A stretch of DNA of 64,000 nucleotides. Origin: Stenotrophomonas sp. MMGLT7 (GTDB lineage: Bacteria > Pseudomonadota > Gammaproteobacteria > Xanthomonadales > Xanthomonadaceae). The stretch's first letter is position 1. Each line of letters begins with the position of its first letter. The DNA lies in the NCBI RefSeq assembly GCF_021168555.1, contig NZ_JAJOZS010000013.1:1-64000 (forward strand), written 5' to 3'. Under the pieces are notes generated by a model. The model ran no database searches and was not told where the DNA came from. It saw only the letters and a list, made by a program, of their open reading frames with translations. The translations under genes and the position numbers were made by a program. Shown one piece after another: positions 1-8,566 of this stretch.

Positions 1-6
1 CCGGCC

Positions 7-76
7 CGTAGGAGCGACTTCAGTCGCGATGGGGCTTTCCCGGTAAAGCCCCATCGCGACTGAAGTCGCTCCTACG
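7..76. repeat. REP-like palindrome, family 1, copy A
   Basis: A nearly perfect inverted repeat whose outer arms begin GTAGGAGCGACTTCAGTCGC and whose centre reads GGGGCTTT/AAAGCCCC. Five more copies lie in this window at 22777, 34612, 37368, 50042 and 59621. Repeats of this type are common between genes in xanthomonads. Here it sits just downstream of the leftward ArsC-like gene and could form a large hairpin at its 3' end. Confidence 0.9.
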
Positions 77-89
77 GGGTAGAAGGATG

Positions 90-449
90 TCAGGCGATGC
101 CGAAGCGCTTCTTGAAGCCGTTGTCGGAAAAGCCCTGGCTCAATTCGCCGTCATCGGTGACCACCACCGGCCGGCGGATCAGCTGCGGATGCTCGCGCAG
201 CAGCAGCTTCCACTCGGCCTCGCTGCCGGGCGACTTGCGGCTGTCCGGCAATTGTCGCCAGGTGGTCGATGACTTGTTGACCAGCGCGTCGAAACCGCCG
301 GCCTTGCCGGCCCACGCCACCAGGGTGTCCGGTTCGGGCTTGTGGTCGCGGTAGTCGACGAACGTGTAGGGAACGCCGAAGCGGTCCAGCCACTTGGTCG
401 CCTTCTTGCAGGTGTCGCAGTTCTTGAGGCCGTAGATCGTCGTGGTCAT
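90..449 (-). CDS. ArsC/Spx-family thioredoxin-fold protein (YffB-like)
   Basis: A 119-residue protein of the ArsC/Spx/YffB family. The N-terminus has the beta-strand followed by the redox-type motif NCDTCKKA, then the family pattern WLDRFGVPYTFVDYR, and the C-terminal part carries the RRPVVV segment typical of ArsC-like folds. The ATG at 449 matches the usual family start; an in-frame ATG 33 bases upstream would add 11 unrelated residues. The family includes arsenate reductases and Spx-type regulators, but YffB-like members next to dapD/dapE loci have no settled function, so no arsenate role is claimed. It lies downstream of dapD in the same direction, 88 bases away, and may be cotranscribed with it. 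Confidence 0.85.
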   Translation of the reverse strand: MTTTIYGLKNCDTCKKATKWLDRFGVPYTFVDYRDHKPEPDTLVAWAGKAGGFDALVNKSSTTWRQLPDSRKSPGSEAEWKLLLREHPQLIRRPVVVTDDGELSQGFSDNGFKKRFGIA

Positions 450-504
450 GTTCTTTGGGTATTCCGCCAGTTCGTCGGACATGCGTGCAAGTCGATGAGG
501 CGCC

Positions 505-531
505 GGGTTCCCGCCTGCGCGGGGACGACGG
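505..531. repeat. Short GC palindrome, family 2 (CCCGCCTGCGCGGGG)
   Basis: A short hairpin-forming motif, CCCGCCTGCGCGGGGACGAC, between dapD and the ArsC-like gene. The same motif occurs near 41378, 58446 and 58545, sometimes on the other strand. It is a second short repeat family distinct from the GTAGGAGCGAC palindromes. Confidence 0.7.
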
Positions 532-537
532 CCACCG

Positions 538-1479
538 TCAATCCGCCAGCCCGCGCAGCAGGTCGTTCACCGAGGTCTTGGCGCGCGTCTTGGCGTCGAC
601 CTGCTTGACGATCACCGCCGCGTACAGCGAGTGCGAGCCGTCGCTGGCCGGCAGCGAGCCGGACACCACCACGCTGCCCGGCGGCACGTAGCCGTAGGAC
701 ACCTTGCCGCTGGCGCGGTCGTAGATGCGCGTGCTCTGGCTCAGGAACACGCCCATGCCGATCACGCTGTGGTGGCCGACCACCACGCCCTCGACCACCT
801 CCGAACGGGCGCCGATGAAGCAATGGTCCTCGATGATCGTCGGCGCGGCCTGCAGCGGTTCCAGCACGCCGCCGATGCCGGCGCCGCCGGACAGGTGGCA
901 GTGCTTGCCGACCTGCGCGCACGAACCCACCGTGGCCCAGGTATCGACCATGGTGCCCTCGCCGACGTAGGCGCCGATGTTGGTGAAGCTCGGCATCAGC
1001 ACCACGTCCTTGCCGAAATGGCTGCCGCGGCGGGCGATCGCCCCCGGTACCACGCGCACCCCGGCCTTGCGGAATCTCGCCTCGTCGTAGCCGGCGAAGC
1101 GCGATTCCACCTTGTCCCAGAACGGCGCCGGCCGGGACTCGACCACCGCCATGTCGTTGACCCGGAAGTACAGCAGCACCGCCTTCTTCAGCCACTCGTT
1201 GACCTGCCAGCCGCCGCGGCCGTCGGGCTCGGCCACGCGCAGGCGGCCGGACTCCAGGCCATCGATGGCGCGCTCGACCGCCGGCCGGGTCGAACCCTCG
1301 ATCTCGGCCGCGGTGAGCGCGGCGCGGCGCTCGAACGCGCTCTCGATGGTGAGCCGCAGCTCGTCGGCCGCGGCGCCGGCGGCGCCCTTCTTCGCCGGCG
1401 ACGGCTTGGCCGCGGGCTTGCGTGCCGGCTTGGCGGCGGACTTGGCGGGCGTCTTCTTGGGGGTGGGCTTGCTGGCCAT
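538..1479 (-). CDS. dapD: 2,3,4,5-tetrahydropyridine-2,6-dicarboxylate N-succinyltransferase
   Basis: Catalyses succinylation of tetrahydrodipicolinate in the lysine/diaminopimelate pathway, in the cytoplasm. From about residue 40 the protein follows the DapD pattern: a helical N-domain ([29 protein letters not shown]) and then a left-handed beta-helix of hexapeptide repeats ([49 protein letters not shown]). At 313 residues it is about 39 longer than the usual 274. The extra sequence is an N-terminal lysine/alanine/proline-rich tail with KKTPAK and AKPARK units. The start is fixed by the TGATG overlap with the glnD stop, which indicates translational coupling. Confidence 0.97.
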   Translation of the reverse strand: MASKPTPKKTPAKSAAKPARKPAAKPSPAKKGAAGAAADELRLTIESAFERRAALTAAEIEGSTRPAVERAIDGLESGRLRVAEPDGRGGWQVNEWLKKAVLLYFRVNDMAVVESRPAPFWDKVESRFAGYDEARFRKAGVRVVPGAIARRGSHFGKDVVLMPSFTNIGAYVGEGTMVDTWATVGSCAQVGKHCHLSGGAGIGGVLEPLQAAPTIIEDHCFIGARSEVVEGVVVGHHSVIGMGVFLSQSTRIYDRASGKVSYGYVPPGSVVVSGSLPASDGSHSLYAAVIVKQVDAKTRAKTSVNDLLRGLAD

Positions 1480-4274
1480 CAGGGTGTCTCTCCGGGCTTT
1501 CTGTCGGGGTCCAGGCAGGCCAGCAGCGCCTCGCGCAGCGCCTGGCTGGAGGTTTCGGGCAACGGCTGGTCGTGCTCGTCGGTGATCTGGAACTGGTCCT
1601 CGGCGCGCTCGCCGAAGGTGGCGATGCGCGCATCGTGCACCCGCAGGCGCTGTCCACGCAGCACCTGGGCCACGTCGGCGAGCAGGCCGGGGCGGTCCGG
1701 CGCGACCAGGCTCAGGCGGGTGCGCTGGCCGTCCACGGTCGGGCGCAGCTCCACCCGCGGGGCGAAACGGAAGTGCCGCAGCTGCCGCGGCATCACCCGC
1801 CGCGATGGCCGCAGCCGCTCAAGGTCGCCGGACAGAGCCTCGTACAGCGCCTCCTGCAGCTGCCGCGGCTGCGCGGCGTAGCTTTCGGCCGGACTGACCT
1901 CGAAGGTGTCGAAGATCGACCCGTGCGGCGCATCCAGCACGCGCGCGCGGTGGATGCGGTAGCCCTTGCGGTCCAGCGTCATCACGATCGCGGCGAACAG
2001 GCCGTCGCGGTCGGGCGAGTACACGAACACTTCCAGGGCGTCGTCGCCGGGCGTCACCGGGCGCACCTTCACCAGCGTCTGGCCGATCGCCACCTCGGTC
2101 AGCGCGGCCGCCTGCCAGGCCAACTGCTCGGGGCGGAAGCGCAGGAAGCCCTCGATCGGCATGCCGGCGAACTGGCGCTCGATGGTGGCATCGTCGAAGC
2201 CGTGCACGTGCAGCAGCGTCCGCGCCGAGTCGCGCGCCTCGGCCAGCCGCTCGGCCAGCGGCGGCGGATGCTCCAGCCCCTCGCGCAGCGCGCGGCGGGT
2301 GGCGAAGTACAGGTCGGCCAGCAGCCGGTCCTTCCAGGCGTTCCACAGCTTGGGGCTGGTGCCGGCGATGTCGGCGCAGGTCAGCAGGTACAGGTAGTCC
2401 AGCCGCTCGCGGGTGGCGACCAGGGTGGCGAAGGCGTGGATGACGCCCGGGTCGGCGATGTCCTGCTTCTGCGCGGTGACCGACATGCGCAGGTGCTGTT
2501 CCACCAGCCAGGCGACCAGGTCGGTATCGGTCGCGCTCAGGCCGTGGGCGGCGCAGAACTCGCGCGCGTCGACCGCGCCCAGCAGCGAATGGTCGCCGCC
2601 GCGCCCCTTGGCGATGTCGTGGAACAGCCCGGCCAGCAGCAGCAGTTCCGGCTTGCGCAGGCGCGGCCAGATCTCGTGGGCGATCGAGAAGCGCTCGTCG
2701 GCGCGCGAGGTGGCGAACAGGGCGATGTTGCGCAACACCATCAGCGTGTGCTGGTCCACGGTGTAGACGTGGAACAGGTCGAACTGCATGCGCCCGGAGA
2801 CCTTGGCGAAGGCGGGAATCCACTGCGCCAGCACGCCCAGCCGGGCCATGCGGTTCAGCGTCTCAACCGCACGCGGCGCGCGCAGCAGCGCCATGAAGCG
2901 CTCGCGCGCGGCCGCGCCGGCATAGGCATAGGCGGGCAGCCGCGGCAGCGCCTCGGCCAGCGCGCGCGCGGTCAGCGAGTGCAGTCCGCGCCCCTGGGAC
3001 TGCCCGGCCCATACCGCGAACAGCGCGAACACCTGCAGCGGATCGCCCTTGGGCCAGCCCTCGCCATCGGCCGAGAGGTAGCCGCGCCGCAGCGAATAGC
3101 CCTGCTCCAGCGGTTCGGGCGCGGCCTCGCCGTCGAACTGCTCCTCGAAGCGCTGCAGCAGCCGGTCGCTGATCCGGCGCACCACCGCGGCGCTGCGGTA
3201 GAAGCCCTGCATCATCTTTTCCACGCCCAGGCTTTCCGGGTCGTCGCCGTAGCCCAGGCGCTGCGCCAGCGCCTTCTGGTAGTCGAAGCGCAGGCGCTCC
3301 TCCGGCCGCCCGGCCACCAGGTGCAGGCCGAAGCGCAGCTGCGCCAGGCGGCGGCGTTCGCGCACCAGCGCGGCGGCCTCGTCCGGCCCCAGGTGGCCCA
3401 GCCCCACCAGCCGCCCCAGTTCGCTGACGCCGAAGGTACGCAGCGCCATCCAGCCCAGCGTATTGAGGTCGCGCAGGCCGCCCGGGCCATCCTTGAGGTC
3501 CGGCTCCAGGTTGTCGGCGGTATCGCCGAAGCGCTGGTGGCGCGCGGTCAGTTCCTCGCGCTTGGCCAGGAAGAAGGCCCGTGCCGGCCATACCCGGGCC
3601 GGGGAGACGGCATCGCGCAGGCGCTGCACCGCCTCGGCATCGGCCACCAGCGCGCGCGCCTCGATCAGTGCGGTGAGCACGGTCTGGTCCTCGGCCGCGA
3701 CGGTGCATTGCGCGGGCGAGCGCACCGCGTGGCTGACCGGCAGGCCAGCGTCCCACAGCAGCGCGAACAGGCGCGCCAGGCCGGCCTCGCCGGCCTGCTG
3801 CGCGGTGCCCTCGGCCAGCACCAGCAGGTCGATGTCCGAACACGGGAACAGCTCGCCGCGGCCGTAGCCGCCGACTGCGAACAGCGCCATCGGGATGGAC
3901 GCAGGTGTCGCGTCAGCGTTCGAATGGCGGTCGTGCGCGTCGCCATCGGCTCGCGGCGCAAGGCGCAGACCGCCGCCAGGGCCGGCCGTCCTGGCAAGGC
4001 CTGCAACGCCGCGATGCGGGTCGAGGGCAAGTGCAGGGCCGGCATTCGAGCGTTGACGCGACACCAGGCATCGCTGCCAGGCGCTGCGGATGATCCGGTC
4101 CACCGTGCGCGCCCTCAGCGCGAGCAGGCGGGCCACGTCCTCGCCCTGGTCGAAGCGCCGGCCCAGGCGGGCATCGGCATGCTGCAGCGACAGCCGCGCG
4201 ACCGCCGCCCACTCGCCATCGCCGTCCGCGCCCGGCGCGGCCCCTGCGCCGGGGCCGGGCGGCCGCAGGCTCAC
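1479..4274 (-). CDS. glnD: Bifunctional [protein-PII] uridylyltransferase / uridylyl-removing enzyme
   Basis: Senses glutamine by adding or removing UMP on PII proteins, so controlling nitrogen assimilation. The nucleotidyltransferase motif [17 protein letters not shown], the HD hydrolase motif ([14 protein letters not shown]) and two C-terminal ACT regions ([30 protein letters not shown]) are all present. I chose the GTG at 4274, which overlaps the map stop (GTGA), giving 931 residues. The family is usually about 860-890. The excess is explained by about 54 residues (near 71-124) that are encoded by a palindromic element lying just before the GGYGRGE motif and have no counterpart in the family as I know it. 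The reading frame stays open through the element. Confidence 0.95.
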   Translation of the reverse strand: MSLRPPGPGAGAAPGADGDGEWAAVARLSLQHADARLGRRFDQGEDVARLLALRARTVDRIIRSAWQRCLVSRQRSNAGPALALDPHRGVAGLARTAGPGGGLRLAPRADGDAHDRHSNADATPASIPMALFAVGGYGRGELFPCSDIDLLVLAEGTAQQAGEAGLARLFALLWDAGLPVSHAVRSPAQCTVAAEDQTVLTALIEARALVADAEAVQRLRDAVSPARVWPARAFFLAKREELTARHQRFGDTADNLEPDLKDGPGGLRDLNTLGWMALRTFGVSELGRLVGLGHLGPDEAAALVRERRRLAQLRFGLHLVAGRPEERLRFDYQKALAQRLGYGDDPESLGVEKMMQGFYRSAAVVRRISDRLLQRFEEQFDGEAAPEPLEQGYSLRRGYLSADGEGWPKGDPLQVFALFAVWAGQSQGRGLHSLTARALAEALPRLPAYAYAGAAARERFMALLRAPRAVETLNRMARLGVLAQWIPAFAKVSGRMQFDLFHVYTVDQHTLMVLRNIALFATSRADERFSIAHEIWPRLRKPELLLLAGLFHDIAKGRGGDHSLLGAVDAREFCAAHGLSATDTDLVAWLVEQHLRMSVTAQKQDIADPGVIHAFATLVATRERLDYLYLLTCADIAGTSPKLWNAWKDRLLADLYFATRRALREGLEHPPPLAERLAEARDSARTLLHVHGFDDATIERQFAGMPIEGFLRFRPEQLAWQAAALTEVAIGQTLVKVRPVTPGDDALEVFVYSPDRDGLFAAIVMTLDRKGYRIHRARVLDAPHGSIFDTFEVSPAESYAAQPRQLQEALYEALSGDLERLRPSRRVMPRQLRHFRFAPRVELRPTVDGQRTRLSLVAPDRPGLLADVAQVLRGQRLRVHDARIATFGERAEDQFQITDEHDQPLPETSSQALREALLACLDPDRKPGETP
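3904..4065. repeat. Palindrome-bounded insertion element inside glnD
   Basis: Terminal inverted repeats of 22 bases (3905-3926 and 4043-4064) match at 20 of 22 positions, with arms reading GTGTCGCGTC...CGAATG on the left. Counting one extra complementary base at each end, the element is 162 bp, a multiple of three, so glnD remains in frame. Removing it would restore a continuous reading from ...SAWQRCL into [14 protein letters not shown], which resembles normal GlnD spacing. A second frame on the same strand is also open and could encode a peptide starting [15 protein letters not shown] found no second copy in this window. Confidence 0.8.
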
Positions 4275-5047
4275 GCCGCGGCGCGTTCGCTGGGCGACAG
4301 GGTCAACACGTCCACGCCGTCCTCGGTCACGGCGATCATGTGTTCCCACTGCGCGGACAACTTGCGGTCCTTGGTCACCACGGTCCAGCCGTCCGGCAGC
4401 ACCCGGGTGTAGCGGGTGCCCTCGTTGATCATCGGCTCGATGGTGAAGGTCATGCCCGGCTCGAGCACCAGGCCCTGGCCCGGATGGCCGTAATGCAGCA
4501 CCTGCGGCTCGTCGTGGTAGACCTTGCCGATGCCGTGGCCGCAGTACTCGCGCACCACCGAGAAGCGCTCGGACTCGGCGTACTGCTGGATGGCATGGCC
4601 GACATCGCCCAGCGTGGCCCCCGGGCGCACCGCGCGGATGCCGCGCCACATCGCCTCGCGGGTGGTTTCCACCAGCCGCCGCGCCATCACCGACGGCGTG
4701 CCCGCGTAGTACATGCGGCTGGTGTCGCCGTGCCAGCCGTCCTTGATCACGGTGACGTCGATGTTGACGATGTCGCCGTCCTTGAGGATCTTGGCCTCGC
4801 TGGGGATGCCGTGGCAGATGACGTTGTTGACCGAGATGCAGGTCGCCTTCGGATAGCCGCGGTAGCCGACGTTGGCCGGGACCGTGTGCTGCACGTTGAC
4901 GATGTGGTCGTGGCAGATGCGGTCCAGCTCCTCGGTGGAGACGCCGGGCCGCACATGTTCGGCCACCACGTCCAGCACCTCGGCCGCCAGCGCGCCGGCG
5001 ACGCGCATCTTCTCGATTTCTTGTTTGGTTTTCAGGTTGATGCTCAT
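4271..5047 (-). CDS. map: Type I methionine aminopeptidase
   Basis: Removes the initiator methionine from nascent proteins. It is 258 residues long, typical of type Ia enzymes. Conserved pieces include the N-terminal MRVAGALAAEVLD helix, ICHGIPS, the metal-binding segments NIDVTVIKDGWHGDTSRM and GHGIGKVYHDEPQVLHYG, and the C-terminal EPMIN and TEDGVDVLT. The ATG at 5047 gives the standard MSINLKTKQEIEKM start; the reading frame extends 23 codons further upstream but without family resemblance. First gene of the map-glnD-dapD operon, with overlapping start/stop signals at both junctions. It is divergent from the fimbrial-remnant genes. Confidence 0.97.
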   Translation of the reverse strand: MSINLKTKQEIEKMRVAGALAAEVLDVVAEHVRPGVSTEELDRICHDHIVNVQHTVPANVGYRGYPKATCISVNNVICHGIPSEAKILKDGDIVNIDVTVIKDGWHGDTSRMYYAGTPSVMARRLVETTREAMWRGIRAVRPGATLGDVGHAIQQYAESERFSVVREYCGHGIGKVYHDEPQVLHYGHPGQGLVLEPGMTFTIEPMINEGTRYTRVLPDGWTVVTKDRKLSAQWEHMIAVTEDGVDVLTLSPSERAAA

Positions 5048-5278
5048 GCGGGCATTATCGCCGATCCGCGCCGAATCTGAACGCTTGCAATGCCTAAGGG
5101 GCCGGCCCGCTGCCAATGGCCGCGGACATGCACGATGATGCGCGCCCGGCGAGGAACGCGAACGGAATTGCCCGAACCGCCACGGCAGCCCCCGGCATGC
5201 GCCCGTCCCATCAAGTCGGCGCCGGCCGGGCCGATAGTCCTAGCTCCCCGCCCCGCGATGCACCCGCCTCCCACGCCG

Positions 5279-5578
5279 ATGAAACTCATCCTGGCGGCGC
5301 TCCTCCTGTCGAGCGCCTGCGCCACCAGCCTGCCCGCAGGCGCCCAGTCCCTCGCCGCGCCGCTGCGGATCACCCTGCGCCTGCTGCCCTCGTGCGAACT
5401 GCAGGCCGCCGCCGCACAGGTGCGCTGCAACGGCTCGCATTCGCCGCATGCCGACGCCTCGTCCACGCGCACCGGCGCGGACGCACTCGCCGCACTGGCG
5501 CCCGCCGCGGCCCCGACCGCGCCCGGTGGCCACGGGCGCGGCGACGAGGACGTGCGCTTCACCACCTTCATTTTCTGA
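5279..5578 (+). CDS. Small secreted protein, possible truncated spore-coat-U/CsuA-type subunit
   Basis: A 99-residue protein with a clear signal peptide (MKLILAALLLSSACATS...AGAQS). The mature start, PLRITLRLLPSCELQ, resembles the first strand and the conserved cysteine of spore-coat-U domain (Csu pilus) subunits, but the protein ends after only about 75 mature residues, with a low-complexity alanine-rich middle. It lies 8 bases upstream of a PapD-like chaperone, which supports a fimbrial origin. A slightly earlier in-frame ATG at 5258 is possible. The assignment to the SCPU family is weak, and the gene may be a degenerate remnant of a Csu-type operon. Confidence 0.6.
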   Translation: MKLILAALLLSSACATSLPAGAQSLAAPLRITLRLLPSCELQAAAAQVRCNGSHSPHADASSTRTGADALAALAPAAAPTAPGGHGRGDEDVRFTTFIF

Positions 5579-5586
5579 GCCGGCGC

Positions 5587-6279
5587 ATGCCCTGCCGCCT
5601 GCGCACGGCAGCCCTGGCCGCCTGGCTCGGCCTGGCTGCGCTGTACGGTGGCGCGGCCGCGGCCGCGGCCGCCGGCATCAGGGTCGCGCCGGTCACCGTC
5701 GAGATCACCGCCGAGGGCGGCCACGCCGGCATCTGGCTGTACAACGACGGCGATGCGCCGTGGCTGGCGCAGGCGCGGCTGTACCGCTGGCACCAGCGCG
5801 ACGGCCGGGACCTGCTCGAAGCCACCGGCGAACTGCGCGCCAGCCCGGCACGGATCGCCATCCCGCCGCATGGCCGGCAACTGCTGCGACTGGTCCGCCC
5901 GGGTCCCGCGCCGGGCCGGCAGGAGGCCGCCTACCGCCTGGTCGTGGAGCAGGAACCGGCAGCGAGCGAACGCACCGCGCTGCGCTACTCCGTGCCGGTG
6001 TTCGCCGCGCCCTCCTCCGCCCCGCCGACGCCGGCGGACGCGCTGGCGGTGACGGCGGATGCCGGCGGCCTGAGCATCCGCAACCCGGGCACCCGCCGCG
6101 TCCGCATCGCCGACCTGGCCCTGGTCGATGCGCGCGGACGCCGGCACGCGCTCGTCGAGGGCCTGGCCGGCTACGTCCTGGCCGGCCAGGAACGCACTTG
6201 GCGGCTGCCGCTCGACGCGGGCACGCTGTTCGGCCGCATCGACGAACTGCCCGAGGCGCCGCTCGCGCACTCGCGCTGA
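5587..6279 (+). CDS. Fimbrial biogenesis chaperone (PapD/CsuC-like)
   Basis: A 230-residue exported protein with a signal peptide ending in an alanine run near residue 28. The mature part starts GIRVAPVTVEI and has the chaperone features WLYNDGDAPWLAQARLYRW, a conserved arginine-rich strand (RIAIPPHGRQLLRLV) and YRLVVEQEP, matching domain 1 of periplasmic pilus chaperones of the Csu type, which deliver subunits to an outer-membrane usher. No usher or tip adhesin follows; the next gene is rpsB. It is therefore an orphan chaperone, probably left over from a chaperone-usher operon. It may be cotranscribed with the small secreted gene upstream. Confidence 0.8.
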   Translation: MPCRLRTAALAAWLGLAALYGGAAAAAAAGIRVAPVTVEITAEGGHAGIWLYNDGDAPWLAQARLYRWHQRDGRDLLEATGELRASPARIAIPPHGRQLLRLVRPGPAPGRQEAAYRLVVEQEPAASERTALRYSVPVFAAPSSAPPTPADALAVTADAGGLSIRNPGTRRVRIADLALVDARGRRHALVEGLAGYVLAGQERTWRLPLDAGTLFGRIDELPEAPLAHSR

Positions 6280-6285
6280 GCGGCG

Positions 6286-6315
6286 TTTGCGCCGCCATCC
6301 CCGGGCCCGTATACT
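6286..6315 (+). promoter_or_regulatory. Probable rpsB promoter
   Basis: TTTGCG and TATACT hexamers separated by 18 bases, immediately after the chaperone stop codon. A start point near 6322 would give rpsB a leader of about 250 nucleotides, long enough for the autoregulatory structures known in ribosomal-protein leaders. Predicted from the sequence only. Confidence 0.55.
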
Positions 6316-6573
6316 TGTCCGGCTTTGCTGGCGCCACGGCGCAGGCGAGCCGCCACGCCGGGCGACACCGGCGAATACACACCTGCCGCCCCAACCCGTG
6401 CCGGGGTGCTCCGCGAGGAGTTCGACACGGAGGCGACAGGGAAGCCCAACCCCGGAATCGTTCCAGTGCGCGTCCATGCGAATCCCTTCGCCAGAGCCCG
6501 CACATCCATGCGCGGACTTTCAATGCAACAGCCGCACACGGAATGCGATTCCACTATCTTCAGGAGTATTGCA

Positions 6574-7377
6574 ATGCCCCAGGTCACCATGCGCCAGATG
6601 CTGGAAGCCGGCGTCCACTTCGGCCACCAGACCCGCTACTGGAACCCCAAGATGGCTCCGTACATCTTCGGCGCCCGCGGCAAGATCCACATCATCAACC
6701 TCGAGAAGACGGTTCCGCTGTTCAACGACGCGATGAACTTCATCTCGGGCGTGGCGCAGAAGCGCGGCACCATCCTGTTCATCGGCACCAAGCGCAGCGC
6801 GCGCGACTCGATCAAGGAAGAGGCCGAGCGTTGCGGCATGCCGTTCATGACCCAGCGCTGGCTGGGCGGCACCCTGACCAACTTCGCCACCGTGAAGAAG
6901 TCGGTGGCGCGCCTGAAGGAGCTGGAGTCGGCCGAGACCGACGGCACCTTCGAAAAACTGGTCAAGCACGAAGTGCTGGGCCTGCGCCGCGAGCGCGACA
7001 AGCTGGAAGCCTCGCTGGGCGGCATCAAGGACATGAACCGCCTGCCCGACGCGCTGTTCGTCATCGACATCGGCCATGAGGACATCGCCATCAAGGAAGC
7101 CAAGAAGCTCGGCATCCCGGTGATCGCGGTGGTCGACACCAACTACGACCCGGCCCTGGTCGACTACGCCATCCCCGGCAACGACGACGCCATCCGCGCC
7201 GTGCAGCTGTACGCCCGCGCCGCCGCCGACGCCGTGCTGGAAGGCAAGGCCGCCGCGCCGAACTCGGCCACCGTGCGCGAGGAAGAGTTCGTGGAAGCCG
7301 GCGACGACGACAAGTCGGCCCGCCGCGCCCCGGCCAAGAAGGCCAAGAAGGCGGACGAAGCCGCCGCGGCCGAGTAA
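6574..7377 (+). CDS. rpsB: 30S ribosomal protein S2
   Basis: Structural protein of the small ribosomal subunit, 267 residues. The N-terminus [25 protein letters not shown] and the segments [23 protein letters not shown] and WLGGTLTNF are diagnostic. The C-terminal tail is lysine/alanine-rich ([18 protein letters not shown]), common in xanthomonads. The chosen ATG at 6574 follows an AGGAG site; the frame is open much further upstream but that part is leader. A GC-rich hairpin and then tsf follow, the conserved rpsB-tsf pair. Confidence 0.98.
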   Translation: MPQVTMRQMLEAGVHFGHQTRYWNPKMAPYIFGARGKIHIINLEKTVPLFNDAMNFISGVAQKRGTILFIGTKRSARDSIKEEAERCGMPFMTQRWLGGTLTNFATVKKSVARLKELESAETDGTFEKLVKHEVLGLRRERDKLEASLGGIKDMNRLPDALFVIDIGHEDIAIKEAKKLGIPVIAVVDTNYDPALVDYAIPGNDDAIRAVQLYARAAADAVLEGKAAAPNSATVREEEFVEAGDDDKSARRAPAKKAKKADEAAAAE

Positions 7378-7388
7378 CCGGCCTGCCA

Positions 7389-7416
7389 CGCGGCCACGCC
7401 ATGCTGCGTGGCCGCG
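7389..7416 (+). terminator. Intercistronic hairpin between rpsB and tsf
   Basis: A perfect 11-bp stem (CGCGGCCACGC with its complement) and a 6-base loop just after the rpsB stop. It has no following T-run, so it is more likely a partial terminator, attenuator or mRNA-stability hairpin that sets S2 above EF-Ts output than a full terminator. Confidence 0.55.
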
Positions 7417-7512
7417 GTTCCGGCGCGCGGGCATCCGCCCGCACCCAGGCGCCGGACCGAATCCCTGCCGGCGGGCCCTGGCCCGCCCTATCACCGCATA
7501 TGAGGTAATCCC

Positions 7513-8391
7513 GTGGAAATCACTGCTTCCCTGGTCAAGGAACTGCGCGAGCGCACCGGCGCCGGCATGATGGAGTGCAAGAAGGCGCTGACCGAGAACG
7601 CCGGCAACATCGACGCCGCGGCCGAGTGGCTGCGCAAGTCGGGCCTGGCCAAGGCCGACAAGAAGGCCGACCGCGTCGCCGCCGAGGGCCGCATCGCGGT
7701 GGCCCAGGACGGCGGCAAGGCGGTCCTGGTGGAGGTCAACTCCGAGACCGACTTCGTGGCCAAGGACGGTAACTTCCTGGCCTTCACCGATGCCGTGGCC
7801 AAGGCCGCCCTGGCCTCGGCCGCCACCGACGCCGAAGCGCTGAAGTCGGCCAAGCTGCCCTCCGGCGAGACCGTCGAGGAAGCGCGCGCCGCGGTCATCG
7901 CCAAGGTCGGCGAGAACGTGCAGGTCCGCCGCTTGGTGCGCGTGGACAGCGCCGACAACGTCGCCGCCTACGTGCACGGCGGCCGCATCGGCGTGCTGGT
8001 CGAGGTCAAGGGCGGCGACGCCGAGCTGGCCCGCGGCCTGGCGATGCACATCGCCGCGATGAACCCGCCCCACATCAAGGCCTCCGACGTGCCGGCCGAG
8101 TTCGTGGCCAAGGAGAAGGAGATCGAGCTGGCCAAGATGTCGGAAAAGGACAAGGCCAAGCCGGCCGAGATCCTGGAGAAGATCATCAGCGGCAAGATCG
8201 CCAAGATCGTCAACGAGGTCACCCTGTACGGCCAGCCGTACGTGCTCGACACCAACCAGAGCGTGGAGCAGGTGCTCAAGGCCGCCGGCGCCGAAGTCGT
8301 CAGCTTCCAGCGCCTGGCCGTGGGCGAAGGCATCGAGAAGGTGGTGGAGGACTACGCCGCCGAGGTGATGAAGCAGGCCGGCCTGGCCTGA
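7513..8391 (+). CDS. tsf: Elongation factor Ts
   Basis: Guanine nucleotide exchange factor for EF-Tu, 292 residues. The start is a GTG preceded by GAGGTAA and gives [26 protein letters not shown], the conserved N-terminal UBA-like domain. The TDFVAK motif that contacts EF-Tu is visible ([13 protein letters not shown]), followed by the two core subdomains and the C-terminal [11 protein letters not shown] segment. It is cotranscribed with rpsB and ends at a strong terminator. Confidence 0.98.
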   Translation: MEITASLVKELRERTGAGMMECKKALTENAGNIDAAAEWLRKSGLAKADKKADRVAAEGRIAVAQDGGKAVLVEVNSETDFVAKDGNFLAFTDAVAKAALASAATDAEALKSAKLPSGETVEEARAAVIAKVGENVQVRRLVRVDSADNVAAYVHGGRIGVLVEVKGGDAELARGLAMHIAAMNPPHIKASDVPAEFVAKEKEIELAKMSEKDKAKPAEILEKIISGKIAKIVNEVTLYGQPYVLDTNQSVEQVLKAAGAEVVSFQRLAVGEGIEKVVEDYAAEVMKQAGLA

Positions 8392-8414
8392 TCCTTCCGC
8401 CTTCCGGGCAAATC

Positions 8415-8444
8415 AAGGCCGCGGCGCTCGCCGCGGCCTTTTTT
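8415..8444 (+). terminator. Rho-independent terminator after tsf
   Basis: A 10-bp perfect stem (AAGGCCGCGG and its complement) with a 6-base loop, running directly into TTTTTT. It lies 24 bases after the tsf stop and should end the rpsB-tsf transcript. Confidence 0.9.
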
Positions 8445-8566
8445 GTGCGCCGCGCGGCGGCGCCCTCACGTCGACTTCACGACACTCTCACGGCGACCCT
8501 ACAGCTTGTCCGGGAACGGCCGATATCCAGTGCGTCCATGAATGACGGCAAAACGCGATTCCCCGC

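Noticed and set aside
3665-4045. 126-codon frame starting inside the glnD element ([14 protein letters not shown]...)
   Set aside because: Its second half runs through the conserved glnD catalytic region in a wrong frame, so it is not annotated as a gene, though its start within the element is mentioned in the element entry.
1422-4412. Very long open frame opposite glnD (996 codons)
   Set aside because: It is a GC-rich shadow of glnD: low-complexity Q/R/A-rich translation with no domain, while the minus-strand frame encodes a clear GlnD.
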